Below are positions 1-10,079 of a DNA stretch of 64,000 nt, piece after piece (the stretch's first letter is position 1; each line of letters opens with the position of its first letter). The notes beneath the pieces are model-generated. The model made no database searches. It was not told where the DNA came from and saw only the letters and a program-made list of their open reading frames with translations. Origin of the DNA: Helianthus annuus (lineage: Eukaryota > Streptophyta > Magnoliopsida > Asterales > Asteraceae); contig NC_035443.2 in NCBI RefSeq assembly GCF_002127325.2, positions 117,120,646 to 117,184,645 of the forward strand, read 5' to 3'. Made by a program: the position numbers and the translations under genes.

Positions 1-1200
1 ACATCTTATCAGCGCCGGGGTGTATAGAATATTGGGATTTGTGGGCTTTATTCATGATAATCTTTCGTAAATCGGTCCGTTTAGGGATCCAAATTCGGTC
101 CAGATAGTAGAAAATCCCATCGGATTTGCTTACAAGCTGAGCTCCATTGTGATAGATCCTTTCTTTCTTCAATGTTCGCTTGTTAAAGCAAGCATGTTGA
201 GCTTCGCGGATGAGGGTTTCGAGGTTATGCTGGGCTTGAACGTTTTGGATACTAAGCACATAACTCTTTCTGCTGAGCGCGTCGGCAACCACATTCGCCT
301 TGCCTGGGTGATAACGAATCTCACAGTCGTAATCGTTGAGGAGTTCTACCCATCGGCGTTGACGCATATTAAGTTCCCTTTGATTGAAGATGTGTTGTAA
401 ACTCCTGTGATCAGTGAAGATCGTACACTTGGTACCATACAGGTAGTGTCGCCAAATCTTTAATGCGAAGACAACTGCGCCTAACTCGAGGTAAAGGGTT
501 GTATAGTTCTTCTCGTGGATCTTGAGCTGTCGAGATGCATAAGCTATAACCTTGTCTCGCTGCATAAGAATGCAACCAAGACCGAGGTTGGAAGCATCAC
601 AGTAGACAATGAAATCGTCGCTTCCGTCGAGCAGCGTAAGAATCGGAGCGTTGCACAGCATGTGCTTGAGGGCTTGAAAGGCAGACTCTTATGCGGTTCC
701 CCACACAAAAGGCTTGTCTTTATGAGTAAGGGCGGTAAGCGGCACAGCGATTTTAGAGAATCCTTCGATAAATCGTCGATAATAGCCCGCTAGTCCGAGA
801 AAGGAACGAACTTCAGACGGGTTCTTCGGAGTAATCCAGCTTTTAACTGCTTCAATCTTCGCGGGATCGACATGAATGCCTTGGCTATTCACAACGTGAC
901 CCAAAAACTGAACCTCCTCGAACCAGAATTCACACTTGGAGAACTTGGCATAGAGTTGGTTTCCTTGGAGTAACTCGAGAACCAAACGTAGATGTTGCGC
1001 GTGTTCGGTCTTCGATTTGGAATAGATCAAGACATCGTCAATGAACACAATGACGAAACGGTCTAAGAAAGGCTTACACACGCGATTCATCAGATCAGAT
1101 CCATAAAGACCGCGGGTGCGTTAGTTAGACCAAAAGGCATAACAACGAATTCATAGTGGCCATATCGGGTTCGAAAAGCGGTTTTGGGGATGTCTTCTTC
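1..1200 (-). pseudogene. Tek1 pol: RT palm, RNase H and start of integrase (broken)
   Basis: Read on the minus strand, this continues the RT after the stop at 1201. RT residues include [19 protein letters not shown] and the catalytic box FIDDVLIYS (an F-I-D-D form of YxDD) near 1040. Two tandem copies of ATCAG (plus strand, 1089-1098) shift the frame where the expected protein reads MDLMNRV. A stop at 689-691 follows VWGTA. The same frame continues through RNase H ([13 protein letters not shown], then [10 protein letters not shown] and VVADALSRK) to HPGADKM, the usual entry into the integrase zinc-binding region, at the window edge. RT and RNase H copy the RNA genome to DNA inside the Gag particle. 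The breaks make this copy non-functional. Confidence 0.88.
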
Positions 1201-3453
1201 TTAAATCCGCAATTGATGATAGCCCGAACGTAGATCGATCTTCGAGAAACACTTGGCACCTTGTAGCTGATCAAATAAGTCATCGATTCGAGGCAAAGGG
1301 TATCGGTTCTTAATGGTTAACTTATTTAACTCCCGATAGTCGATGCACATCCTGAACGAACCATCCTTCTTTTTGACGAAAAGGACTGGCACGCCCCAAG
1401 GAGAGGTGCTCGGGCGAATAAAGCCTTTTTCAAGTAATTCCTGGAGTTGGTTCAAGAGTTCCCGCATTTCGGATGGGGCGAGTCGATACGGGGCTTTGGC
1501 AACAGGTTTAGCTCCAGGAATAAGGTCAATACGGAAATCGATATCACAACTTGGCGGTAGTCCAGGGAGTTCATCAGGGAACACCTGAGGAAACTCGCGG
1601 ACCACTGGAACATCTTTGACTTCGGCTTTCTTTTTCTCTTCCTTCTCCGCTACTACAATGTTGGCCAAGGAGGCTCGGTATTCCTTGCGGAGATACTTGC
1701 TGGCTTGAACACATGACATTAACTTGAGACCTTTCGACGCTGTTTCACCGTATACACATAGAAGATCACCATTTGCGAGCGAGAATCGAATCATCTTATC
1801 AAAACACACAACTTCAGCATGGTTTTCGCGAAGAAAGTCCATGCCTACTATGACGTCAAAACTTCCGAGTTGCATCGGAATAAGGTCGATTGGAAAGATG
1901 TGATTGTTGAGCTCCAGAGTACAATCATGGAGAACAGAGATAACTGCGACAGTTCTTCCAGTAGCGACTTCAACTTCGAATGACGAGGGAAGATAAGAGC
2001 GCTTACGACTAAGGAGTTTCTCGAATTCAAACGATACAAAGCAGTTATCGGCTCCAGTATCAAACAAACACGATGCATAAATACCATTCACAAGGAACGT
2101 ACCATTGACCACGTTGTTATCCGCCTGAGCCTGACGGGCATTGATGTTGAAGGTTCGAGCATGGGCTGCTTGCTGCTGTTGCTGAGGCTGCTGTTGTTGC
2201 TGCTGGGGCTGCTGGGGCTCTTGCTTAATCACCCTGTTCGGGCACCTGTTTGCAAAGTGGTTAGGGTCACCACATGCAAAGCAGACTCGAGCATTGGCTG
2301 CAGGTGCTTGAGCTGCTTGTTGGCCTTGAGGGGCGGGGAGCAGAGCTTGGTGGACAGTAGCTTGCACTGGGGCTTGACGGGGACCAAAGCGACAGTTCGC
2401 AATGAAATGACCGTAAAGGTTGCAGTGAGCGCAAAAGCGACAGGCTAGACCCACTGGATGATGATACGAGCATGTCGGGCATAGTGGGTGAGGGCCTGTG
2501 TATGCACGCTTTGCTGGCGGTGCATTGATCACTGGAGCTGAGCGGTGGTGCTGTTGCTGCTGAGCTGGTACAGCTTGCAGAGGGGCAGCAGTTGTTGTCA
2601 CAGCACAGTTCTTGTTGCTGGAGCTGTTGTTGTTGTGCTTCTTCTTTCTTCTCGATGAATTGGAGGATTGAACAGTGGCGGTGTCGGTGGATACTGTTGC
2701 GGTGGCTTGGTGCAGAGACTTGGTTTGCTTATCCCAAAAGCCAGACTTCACTCGCTTGTCATTGACCTCAGCGGCGAGTAGGTAAGCCTCTTCAATCGTT
2801 GCTGGCTTGGCGGCGTGAACAAAGTTGGGTACACAATCGGGCAGAGCTCGAATATACTTCTTGATGGTTTGATCTGGGGTCTTGACCTGATCGGGACATA
2901 TGAAGCTAAGCTGCTTGAAGCGAGCAGTGAGAGCAGCGTTGTCTCCATCCTTCTGCTTGATGGTCCAAAACTCGTCCTCCAGCTTTTGGCGTTCATGAGG
3001 AGGGCAGAATTCGTCGATCATAATTGCCTTCAATTCCTCCCATGTCAGCTCATAAGCTGCATCATTTCCGCGCTTGTTTCGTTTGGCCGTCCACCAGTCT
3101 AGAGCATGAGACTGGAAGACGCCTGTTGCGTTGAGGGTGCGGAGATTCTCAGGACAGCCGCTTTGGCGCAGAGTGACTTCAACCGAGTCAAACCAGTGAA
3201 ACATGGCGGTAGGGCCATCCTCGCCAGTGAACTCTTTGGGTCCGCATGCTTTGAACTACTTGAAGCTGAAAGCAGCTTTGCTAGCATCTTTGGGTGCGTC
3301 TGTTCGCGATTCATCAGTCGACTTGCTGACGTTTTCATAAACATTGCTCACAGCTTTTGCCACGCTTTTGGCGATGATAGCGGCAAGACGCTTATCTCTC
3401 TTCTCTTGACGAGTCAGATGGTGTCGGGATCCAGACGACGACATGGTCTGCAA
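1201..3453 (-). pseudogene. Tek1 gag-protease-RT N-terminal part (broken)
   Basis: The likely start is ATG at 3451-3453 (MQTMSSSGSRHH). A TAG at 3256-3258 interrupts the frame after about 65 codons, and the same frame then runs unbroken from 3255 to 1201. Gag carries the plant gypsy capsid words ALDWW and [15 protein letters not shown], then two CX2CX4HX4C zinc knuckles (about 2395-2440 and 2240-2285) and a glutamine-rich stretch near 2160-2215. The aspartic protease motif DTGA lies at 2050-2061. RT begins near 1600 with [10 protein letters not shown] and ends at SGYHQLRI followed by TAA at 1201-1203, where K or R is expected. Gag packages the RNA, protease matures the polyprotein and RT copies it. 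The order gag-pro-RT in one frame is normal for this lineage; the two stops are not. Confidence 0.9.
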
Positions 3454-4551
3454 CAGACATCGTCACAGGACTCAACACAACGAAGTCAAATCTCACTTCA
3501 CACGTCTAGACTACTAAAGCTCAGGAACACAAGCAAGGCACGAATCACATAACCACAAAGGCACAAAACATGAAATCCACGCAAACACAGAAGCACATAA
3601 GCAATCAGGGCATAAAAACACAGAAGCATATACACTAATTCACATTTAAGCAATAGAAGCAGTCAGAAAACAGAAACCTATCCTTCCAAGTTCGAGTGTC
3701 GTTCGTATAGCGATCACATAGAGCATATCGGGTAGCATAGTATAATATAGTCTATCTTAGTCGTATAGCATAGCATAGTATGATGTCGTCTAGATTGCAG
3801 CAACTGGAGATCGAATTGAGACAAAATGGCAATACGAGTCGTGTGTGTTGTTCGAAATGGTGGCAAAATCGATTAACTTCCCAGAGATGTAAACAGATAA
3901 AGCACACATAAACATGTAAAATCAACGAGTCATCAGAGTATGCGGCTGCGGTTCTCAGAATCGAATACATAAAATCGAGAGATAGATTGTCTGTGGCTAC
4001 TAGACATCGACTACCCAAAGCGAACCGACTATTCGCAGTAGACTTGTCGTCACTTTCGACATTCGGGATCGTGCTTCTGCCTCGATTCTTGGGCATTCTA
4101 CACGCATTCCCTAGGTCATACTTGTGAGTTCAGGTCGTTGGAGTCCGTCGAAGCTTTGGTGAGATGCAATAAAGTTCGGAACAAATTGTCAAGGTTAGGG
4201 TTTCACCCCTGGCTTAGCAATTTCTTCCTTGTTTTTTAGGAAATTTGAGGACATTATTCATCAAAATATGGATTTCACTCCTGTTTCGGCATAATTCTCC
4301 TCATTTTTGTTGAGAAGTTATCGATAAATTGATAAAAATCAATATCAATTAGGCAATTTAGTCGGGAGTTTGCGGTTTTCACACCTAATCCTGACCAAAT
4401 CGCTTAACTTTAGTTGAAAACTCGAGTGCAGTGTTAGCGAATAATTGCAGAATAGAGTGCATAAACTTGGTCTGTTGGTTCCTAACTATAGTCTAGGTCT
4501 CTAAGACAGCGACCCGGACTAGGTCGTGTCTAGCCTAATTCCTATAGTTAT
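3454..4551 (-). other. Tek1 leader between primer site and gag
   Basis: About 1.1 kb between the primer binding site and the gag start. It holds no ORF with recognisable similarity; the 114-codon frame at 3752-4096 has no known motif. Leaders of this length are usual in plant gypsy elements and carry dimerisation and packaging signals, which I cannot point to here. Confidence 0.6.
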
Positions 4552-4564
4552 GGCTCTGATACCA
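4552..4564 (-). promoter_or_regulatory. Tek1 primer binding site, tRNA-Met(i)
   Basis: The minus strand reads TGGTATCAGAGCC three bases from the LTR end. This is the classic complement of the 3' end of plant initiator tRNA-Met. It fixes the element orientation and the inner boundary of the 5' LTR at 4568. Confidence 0.93.
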
Positions 4565-4567
4565 ATC

Positions 4568-7134
4568 TGTCACACCCCAACCGATGGCGGAATCATCGGG
4601 GCATGGCACTGAGCGAAACAGATTGTTCAAAGAAATTCCATAACAACTATTATTACCGAATAGTTTAAATATCACGTCCCATACCGTGACCCATAAGATA
4701 AATTTAGTTATTACAGACATAGATATCCTTCAAACAAAACATGTTCCGACAACTCAGATTTAAGTACATAAATATAAATTGTCTTGGTTTCTAAACTCTT
4801 TCCTAGCCTCTATTTCACAGCAGGAAGAGCAAGTAAGCATCCTAAACACCTGTCACATACGTTAATATAAAGTCAATACATAATGTAAAGGTGAGCATAC
4901 AAGTTTGGTAGTAGCATATAGAGTTTGAATAGTTTACGCATAACCCGCACGTACACAGAGGGAAAAGATGCATGTTAATTATCGACATGGATCTATCGAT
5001 ACCAACGACTTCGGGTTGACTGTCCGAGACAGTTCGCAATACATGATTACCACCGTAATCCATGCAAGTAATTGTCCTTGACAACCCCCGTGTGAACGGG
5101 TGCTGAGTCCAAACTATAGTACTACGTTGCTACGGCAGGTAGACAGCATTCCACGTGTAAACATAACAACAAGCATACATTTAGTCACGTAATACATGCA
5201 ATCGGTTAGCGTTCAAATGGTTTGAATAGTGTGTTCGATTGTGATTTTGATATGTAACGTATGTAACACCCAAAAGTGCTAAAGCAAAAAAGGGATTCGA
5301 GTATACTCACAGTGATTGATTATGGATTGAAGGGAGCGCTGAGAGTAGGGTTAGCCTGAATAGTTCGATAGCACAATGATGAGTAATGCAGAAATGCAAA
5401 CAAGTGTAAATGGATCGAGTAGCCTGGTCGATCGAACAACAGGTTCGATCGAACGGGCTGTTCGTTCGGTTTGAAAGTCTGTTTGAACAGTCCTGTTCGA
5501 TCGGCCGGTAGGCTCGATCGACTGGGCCATTCGAGTGGATTGTTTCTTCCTCTGATGTGTTTGTGTATGATGGTTTGAACTTTTGAAGTTTTCGTTGTAG
5601 TATTTGAGAACACTAAAGTGTTTTTACCTTTCAGGTCGATCGATCGAACGGCCTGTTCGATTAGCCGGCTTAACCGATCGGTTATACACTTCGATAGTGG
5701 TTCCTCAGTTGGATGTCGCTCGATCGAGTAGCAGGCTCGATCGGGTGGCACCCCATACTACGAACGAGTTGTAGAGTCGATTGAGTGCTGAAGCATAGTA
5801 TCTCATGATTCGAAGAGTAGTGTTTATCAATCGAGTAGCATATTCGATCGAACATCACTTCGTCAATAGCATACTTCATGAAGTTTGAAAAGTGTGGGAC
5901 CATGTGCTAGCCGATCGGCTGGCCCGGTCGATCGGCTGGTATGTCCGATCGGCTGGGCTGTTCATTCGAACAGCCTAGCCGTTCGGTCAGCAATCCTGAC
6001 CTGGTCGGCCTTTCGTCTACCACTTGGCTGTTTTGGTTGTTTTGATATGATTTTGAGGTATTTTGACAACGAGTTGAACCATAGAACATGGGTCCTTATT
6101 TGCTTCACTGGTTCAGACAGGAATCACCCAAGTCCGGCCGGTGAACTGTTCGGGACGACAGTTTAACGTTTAACACGAAATCAGTGAAATGTCTAGATCT
6201 ATGATAGATTTTAGTTTGTCTATGTGGAAATCGGTTAGATATAAGCTCTTCATGGTTGAATGAGGCCAAAGTATGATGTTCTTCAAGAATACCATGATGA
6301 CATCATCCAAGAACACTTAGATCTTGGTGATTTCACGGTTAGAAATCAAGTTTTGAAAGATAGAAAGGTGTAGAATCGTGTAATGATAAAAAACTTACAA
6401 GAATTAGAGTGAAAACTTACCGGAGTTGAGAGAAATCTGAGAAAAGGTGAAGAACAAGGGCTAGTTCGGTCAGAGCTTTCCAAAAGTAGAAAGAGTGACA
6501 ATGACATGGCTATTAATAGGCTCCAAAAGAGGAAAGTGGTAACCGATCGGCCAGGGTCTCCGATCGGTTGGGCTTCTTGATCGAACAGCGTGTTCGATCG
6601 GCTAACCTGTTCAATCAGTGATTCCTGTTCGATCAGGAACCCCTTTTTGAGTGTTTTGCGATGATTTTTGATATTTCGATTTCGATGGACAATGATACGA
6701 ATACGATAGGGTTCCTAGTCAAATTACTTTCAGTTCCAACTACTATAGCTAACATACAATCATCTGTAATTCACCATTCGACGTCGGTTTTGATTGAGTT
6801 CGATTGAATTTCGAGTTTCGATTCGAGTTTCGATTGATCACCACACAAAACATAAAGTAAACACGCACAGGTAACACATAAGGCACACACACGTACAACC
6901 ACACCAAAATTCGCGTAATTCGAGGTTCGAGTTCGATGATTGATTTGATTAACTTGATTACCGATTGATTAACTTTATCGCATTGTTACTTCCTACTATT
7001 CACAGTCGTAAATCGGTCGCATTGATTAAACATTCGATCATTTTATTTAGACAACACTTACTACACATAATATAAAAAGTAAAAAGAAACATTAACAGTC
7101 AAAGTTGACTTGGACTTTGACTTTGACTTTGACA
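4568..7134 (-). repeat. Tek1 5' LTR (about 2.57 kb)
   Basis: The inner edge is TGTCACACCCC at 4568 (minus strand ...GGGGTGTGACA), next to the primer site. The outer edge is inferred at about 7134, where the minus strand begins TGTCAAAGTCAAAGTC and Tat-A1 integrase code stops. The second LTR is outside the window, so the outer edge could move by a few tens of bases. It carries a cluster of CGATCG-containing inverted repeats between about 5400 and 6650 and a weak TATA-like CCTATTAATAG on the minus strand near 6511-6521. No protein-coding content is credible here. Confidence 0.75.
5401..6650. repeat. Cluster of CGATCG-centred short inverted repeats in Tek1 LTR
   Basis: Words such as TTCGATCGAAC, GCTCGATCGAG and CCGATCGGCT recur in several groups (about 5415-5540, 5635-5750, 5820-5950, 6540-6640), often as two facing copies a few bases apart. 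The palindrome CGATCG occurs more than ten times. The groups are imperfect and unevenly spaced, so this is not a simple tandem array. Confidence 0.6.
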
Positions 7135-7740
7135 TTCGAAAACACGGGATCTTCTGAACCTGACATTTTGATGCTAAGTTTCCATCAGCCGAATTCGTAG
7201 TGTTCTGGAATGCTTTCCTTAGAACAAAATCATCAACTTGAAATCTTCTTAACCTGACATTCTTGTTGTATGCTCCAACCATTCTTTGTTGATAACTGGC
7301 CATCGGTCACAAAAGCTTCCGTTTCTCTGACTTGAGCAAAAGCTTCTACTTTTATCCACTTAGAGAAGTAGTTTATCATGGCTAGCATAAACTCTTTCCC
7401 TCCTGGTGCCTTTGGAAGTTTGATAGGTATGTCCATTCCCCATCTCATGAATGGCCAAGAAGAGGATATAGGATGCAGAGATTCTGCCAGTTGATGTAGG
7501 ATATTACTGTGTCTTTGACAAGCATCACATTTCTTTGTGTATTCCACAGCATACATCTTCATGGTAAGCCAATAGTATCCTGTTCTAAGGATCCTTGAGA
7601 ATAGTGCCTTGCCCCCAGTGTGGTTTCCACAGTCTCCTTCATGAAAATCCTTTAGAACTTCTTGGATTTCAGGATCCTCAATGCACCTTAGATATGGACC
7701 TGCAAGAGATCGTTTATATAACATGTTATTTAGTATGGAG
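7135..7740 (-). pseudogene. Tat-A1 integrase, internally deleted
   Basis: The frame from 7724 shows the zinc-binding segment (HEGDCGNHTGG, then CDACQRH) and the first catalytic aspartate region (RWGMDI). After AFAQVRE near 7310 it jumps directly to MASYQQRMVGAYNKNV. Compared with Tat-A3 this loses roughly 170 residues, including the second catalytic D (CDNGSQF) and the E (GQAESSNK). The tail FQVDDFVLRKAFQNTTNSADG runs to about 7170 and then breaks near the Tek1 LTR. Integrase would join element DNA to the chromosome; this copy cannot. Confidence 0.85.
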
Positions 7741-8360
7741 AATTAAGATACCTTGACTTTGAAAGATCTAGGATTTTCTCTAGTAGGAATCTCTCCATTT
7801 TGTATATATCTCAGGATTGAAAGGATCCATGATCCTGAATGAGATTGTGCATCATCACTAGGTATGATTGCAGAATCCTCCACTATCTCCATGGCTGTGT
7901 TATCCTCAATAGCAGGGGCTAAGATGTGGATAATGGGTGACATCCTCTGGAATCTTTAATGATGATCTAAGGTTAGCTAAGGAATCGGCTTCTGCATTTT
8001 CTTCCCTGGGTACCTGTGTTAAACTAAAAGAAGCAAAAGAGTCTACCAATTTCTTGACTATCTCAAGATACTTGATTAGCCTCTCACCTTCTACAGCATA
8101 AGAGCCATTATAGTGGTTAGCAATTAACAAAGAATCTACATGTACCTCAAGATACCTGATCCTCATATGCTTGGCTAATTGCAAACCTGCTATCAAGGCC
8201 TCATACTCTGCCTCATTATTAGTGGTTTGGAATTCACATGCAATGGATTATGGTATAATGTCCCCCTGTGGCGATTTTAGTAGTGTTCTTTGTCCAGTTC
8301 CTTTAACATTTGAAGCTCCATCCGTGAAGAGTGTCCAAGGATCCTTGGTCTTCTCAAGTT
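7741..8360 (-). pseudogene. Tat-A1 archaeal-type RNase H and linker (frameshifted)
   Basis: The minus strand encodes WTLFTDGASNVKG near 8300-8345, NNEAEYEALIAGLQ near 8190-8220, then VHVDSLLIANHYNGSYAVEGE and VPREENAEADSLANL. These are the D-E-D-D landmarks of the second, archaeal-type RNase H found in plant Tat elements. Frames change near 8225 and again near 7940. The linker toward integrase reads HILAPAIEDNTAM. The domain is thought to help remove RNA during reverse transcription. Confidence 0.82.
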
Positions 8361-8617
8361 GTTGAACTTCTAATTCAGCTTCCCTTTGTAGATCACTACT
8401 GGAATCAGCCACAAAGTCAGCTTAATGTCATATTCACTAAGCTTGACTATCCACTTTGCCATTCTACCTGACATTTCAGGTTTCCTGAGAACATTCTTAA
8501 TAGGAAAGTTAGCTTTCACAATAATAGTGTGAGTTTCGAAATAATGTCTATGTTTAGCGGAAGCCATAATTAAATCAAGAATTAATTTCTCTAAATGAGA
8601 ATACCTGGCCTCAGCAT
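8361..8617 (-). pseudogene. Tat-A1 RNase H end of RT
   Basis: The minus strand reads AEARYSHLEKLIL, then MASAKHRHYFETHTI and KNVLRKPEMSGRMAKW. This is the end of the first RNase H as seen in Tat-B2 (54820-54980). It is truncated exactly at 8617, where the LTR of Tat-A2 begins. Confidence 0.82.
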
Positions 8618-9326
8618 TGTTAGGGGTGGATTTACCAATGATCAGTGATCCTCAATTACTATTGGGTTTAGTGATCCTTGCTTCTGTTTTAGCTAGTGAT
8701 CCTCAGAAGTGTTCCAGGACCAGGATCATAGTAAGGATCCTTATTCTAACAATTGTCTACTTTGAATATGATGTTGTTTTGCAGGAGTACGAGCTTGGAC
8801 CTGGTCTTAGCGATATTCCTGGAGCATATTCCATGTTTATTCCGTACGTGCTTGGCCAATATGGACGTTATGGAGTTCGTGGGAGACTTGCATGAATTGC
8901 GGAATGTTTGTTAGCTTAGATTTTTTCTATTTTTAAATGGGATAGCGAGCTAAGATAAAAACACTTGGCTAATTTTGCCTAAACACACACTAGTAACTGC
9001 TCTCACCAGCTCGTAACCATTCACTTGGCGATTACACACTTTCATACACGTTACACTATAGTGATCCTTGTAACTAGCTCGCTATCATCCAAAGTTGTAA
9101 TACATTTCTTGTTTAATTTGAGTTGGTGATCGGTAGTTTCCATCACCCGAGGTTTTTTATGCCGGAGATCATTCATTGATCAAGGGCTTTTTCCTTGTAT
9201 AAATCTCTGTGTCATTTGTTCATTGCATTTCAGAGTGATCCTTTATATCGTTCAATAATTCAAGCATCATTCCCCGTAACAAAGAGTTTGGTTGCATTGT
9301 CATTGCTTGATTTTTTGACCAAAACA
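8618..9326 (+). repeat. Tat-A2 5' LTR (709 bp)
   Basis: It begins TGTTAGGGGTGG and ends CCAAAACA just before the primer site. It is homologous to the Tat-A3 LTR at 58812-59529. It is rich in the word GTGATCCT and contains a stretch ending CACCCGAGGTTTTTTATGCC near 9150 that recurs in Tat-A3 and, in variant form, in Tat-B LTRs. The only copy of its partner LTR would lie outside the window. Confidence 0.87.
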
Positions 9327-9329
9327 GTT

Positions 9330-9347
9330 TGGCACCCACCGTGGGGC
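9330..9347 (+). promoter_or_regulatory. Tat-A2 primer binding site, tRNA-Lys (one mismatch)
   Basis: TGGCACCCACCGTGGGGC starts three bases after the LTR. It complements the 3' end of plant tRNA-Lys(CTT) except for A in place of G at position 5. Tat-A3 (59533) and Tat-B2 (51153) have the perfect form. Confidence 0.85.
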
Positions 9348-9413
9348 AATTGGTGCTTCATTCCTAAGAAATTCTTGTTTTTGTGATCATTTTGTTTCGT
9401 TGCATCCGAGCAG

Positions 9414-10079
9414 ATGGCTTCATCATCAAAGAACACTTCAAGTGCGATGCCTGCAGTCAATTCATCCCAGGGCATTCCACCTTTGCCTCCACCACCTTCC
9501 GGACCTCAGAAAAATGTCAAAAAAATACCAACTCCCATTTTCTCAAAACCTCCAACTTCTTCTGCTTCTTATACTCCTACTACTAGTGACTTGTTTACTT
9601 TAATTTTGCAGATGAAGGAGCACATACAGCAGCAGGATAAGACCAATGAAAGGATTCTCAGAGAAATTGGAGACATCAAGAAACAGAAGAGATCGGCAGA
9701 GGATCATTCCCTATTGATGCCCAGATCTTTGAATTTCGATACTCCGGTCATAACCTCTCAGCCTTCAGTGGTTCCAGATGTTCAATACGTGGGAGGACCA
9801 AGAGGAGTGCACTACGGATCACCAGCCATGACTCAGGCTTCTGGATCGTACTTTCAACCAGCAGGATCCCTCCCTCAGCATATAGGATCCTTCGCTAGAT
9901 CAGGGGGATACTTGGGGGCGCAGCAGATTCAAGGACTCTGGCCGGTTCAAGGATCCTCTCAGGTTTAAGGATCCTCTCAGGTTCAAGGATCCTCTCAGGT
10001 TCAAGGATCCTTGCAGGTTCAAGGATCCTCTCAGGTTCAAGGATCCTCGCAGGTTCAAGGATCCTCTCGGGTTCAAGGA
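9414..10079 (+). pseudogene. Tat-A2 gag, N-terminal part
   Basis: The start ATG at 9414 (MASSSKNTSSAMPAV) matches the Tat-A3 start at 59608. The protein opens with a Ser/Pro-rich stretch, then a helical segment near TLILQMKEHIQQQDKTNERI (about residues 60-80), then a Gly/Ser/Gln-rich zone. CAA to TAA at 9966-9968 stops it at residue 184. Downstream, hexapeptide repeats GSSQVQ continue in frame until GagOnly interrupts at 10080. The frame resumes in phase at 20521. This front part of Gag has no named domain. Confidence 0.85.
9944..10079 (+). repeat. 18-bp tandem repeat inside Tat-A2 gag
   Basis: Seven to eight copies of an 18-bp unit, GGATCCTCTCAGGTTCAA and variants, encode GSSQVQ. The array continues past GagOnly at 20521-20580, so the insertion landed inside it. 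Tat-A3 has a related but less regular set at 60120-60260. Confidence 0.85.

Larger units (their letters stand above)
1..7134 (-). mobile_element. Tek1: Ty3/gypsy retrotransposon, Tekay-like, left part outside window
   Basis: The minus strand reads 5' LTR (7134 to 4568), tRNA-Met primer site, about 1.1 kb of leader, then gag, protease, RT, RNase H and the first residues of integrase, where the window starts. The single gag-pol frame, tRNA-Met primer, very long LTR and the RT wording around [15 protein letters not shown] fit the Tekay/Del chromovirus group; this clade call rests on family knowledge. The element is dead: I see nonsense codons at 3256, 1201 and 689 and a 5-bp duplication at 1089-1098. 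It lies inside the integrase gene of Tat-A1, whose code resumes at 7135. The other end and its target duplication are outside the window. Confidence 0.88.
7135..8617 (-). mobile_element. Tat-A1: fragment of Tat-lineage gypsy element
   Basis: A minus-strand piece of a Tat-lineage element covers, in coding order, the end of RT-RNase H (8617 down), archaeal-type RNase H and integrase. It is cut on the right by the LTR of Tat-A2 (8618) and on the left by the LTR of Tek1 (7134). Its protein words match Tat-A3 closely (LTQVPRE, SLKIPED, KRSLAGPYLRCIEDPEI), so it belongs to the same family. It is the oldest layer visible in the window. The missing RT side should lie beyond the right window edge and the missing integrase tail beyond the left edge. 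Confidence 0.85.

Noticed and set aside
4551..4565. tRNA gene fragment
   Set aside because: The tRNA-like matches here and at 9330, 17228, 43033, 49845, 51153 and 59533 are primer binding sites of fixed length beside LTRs.
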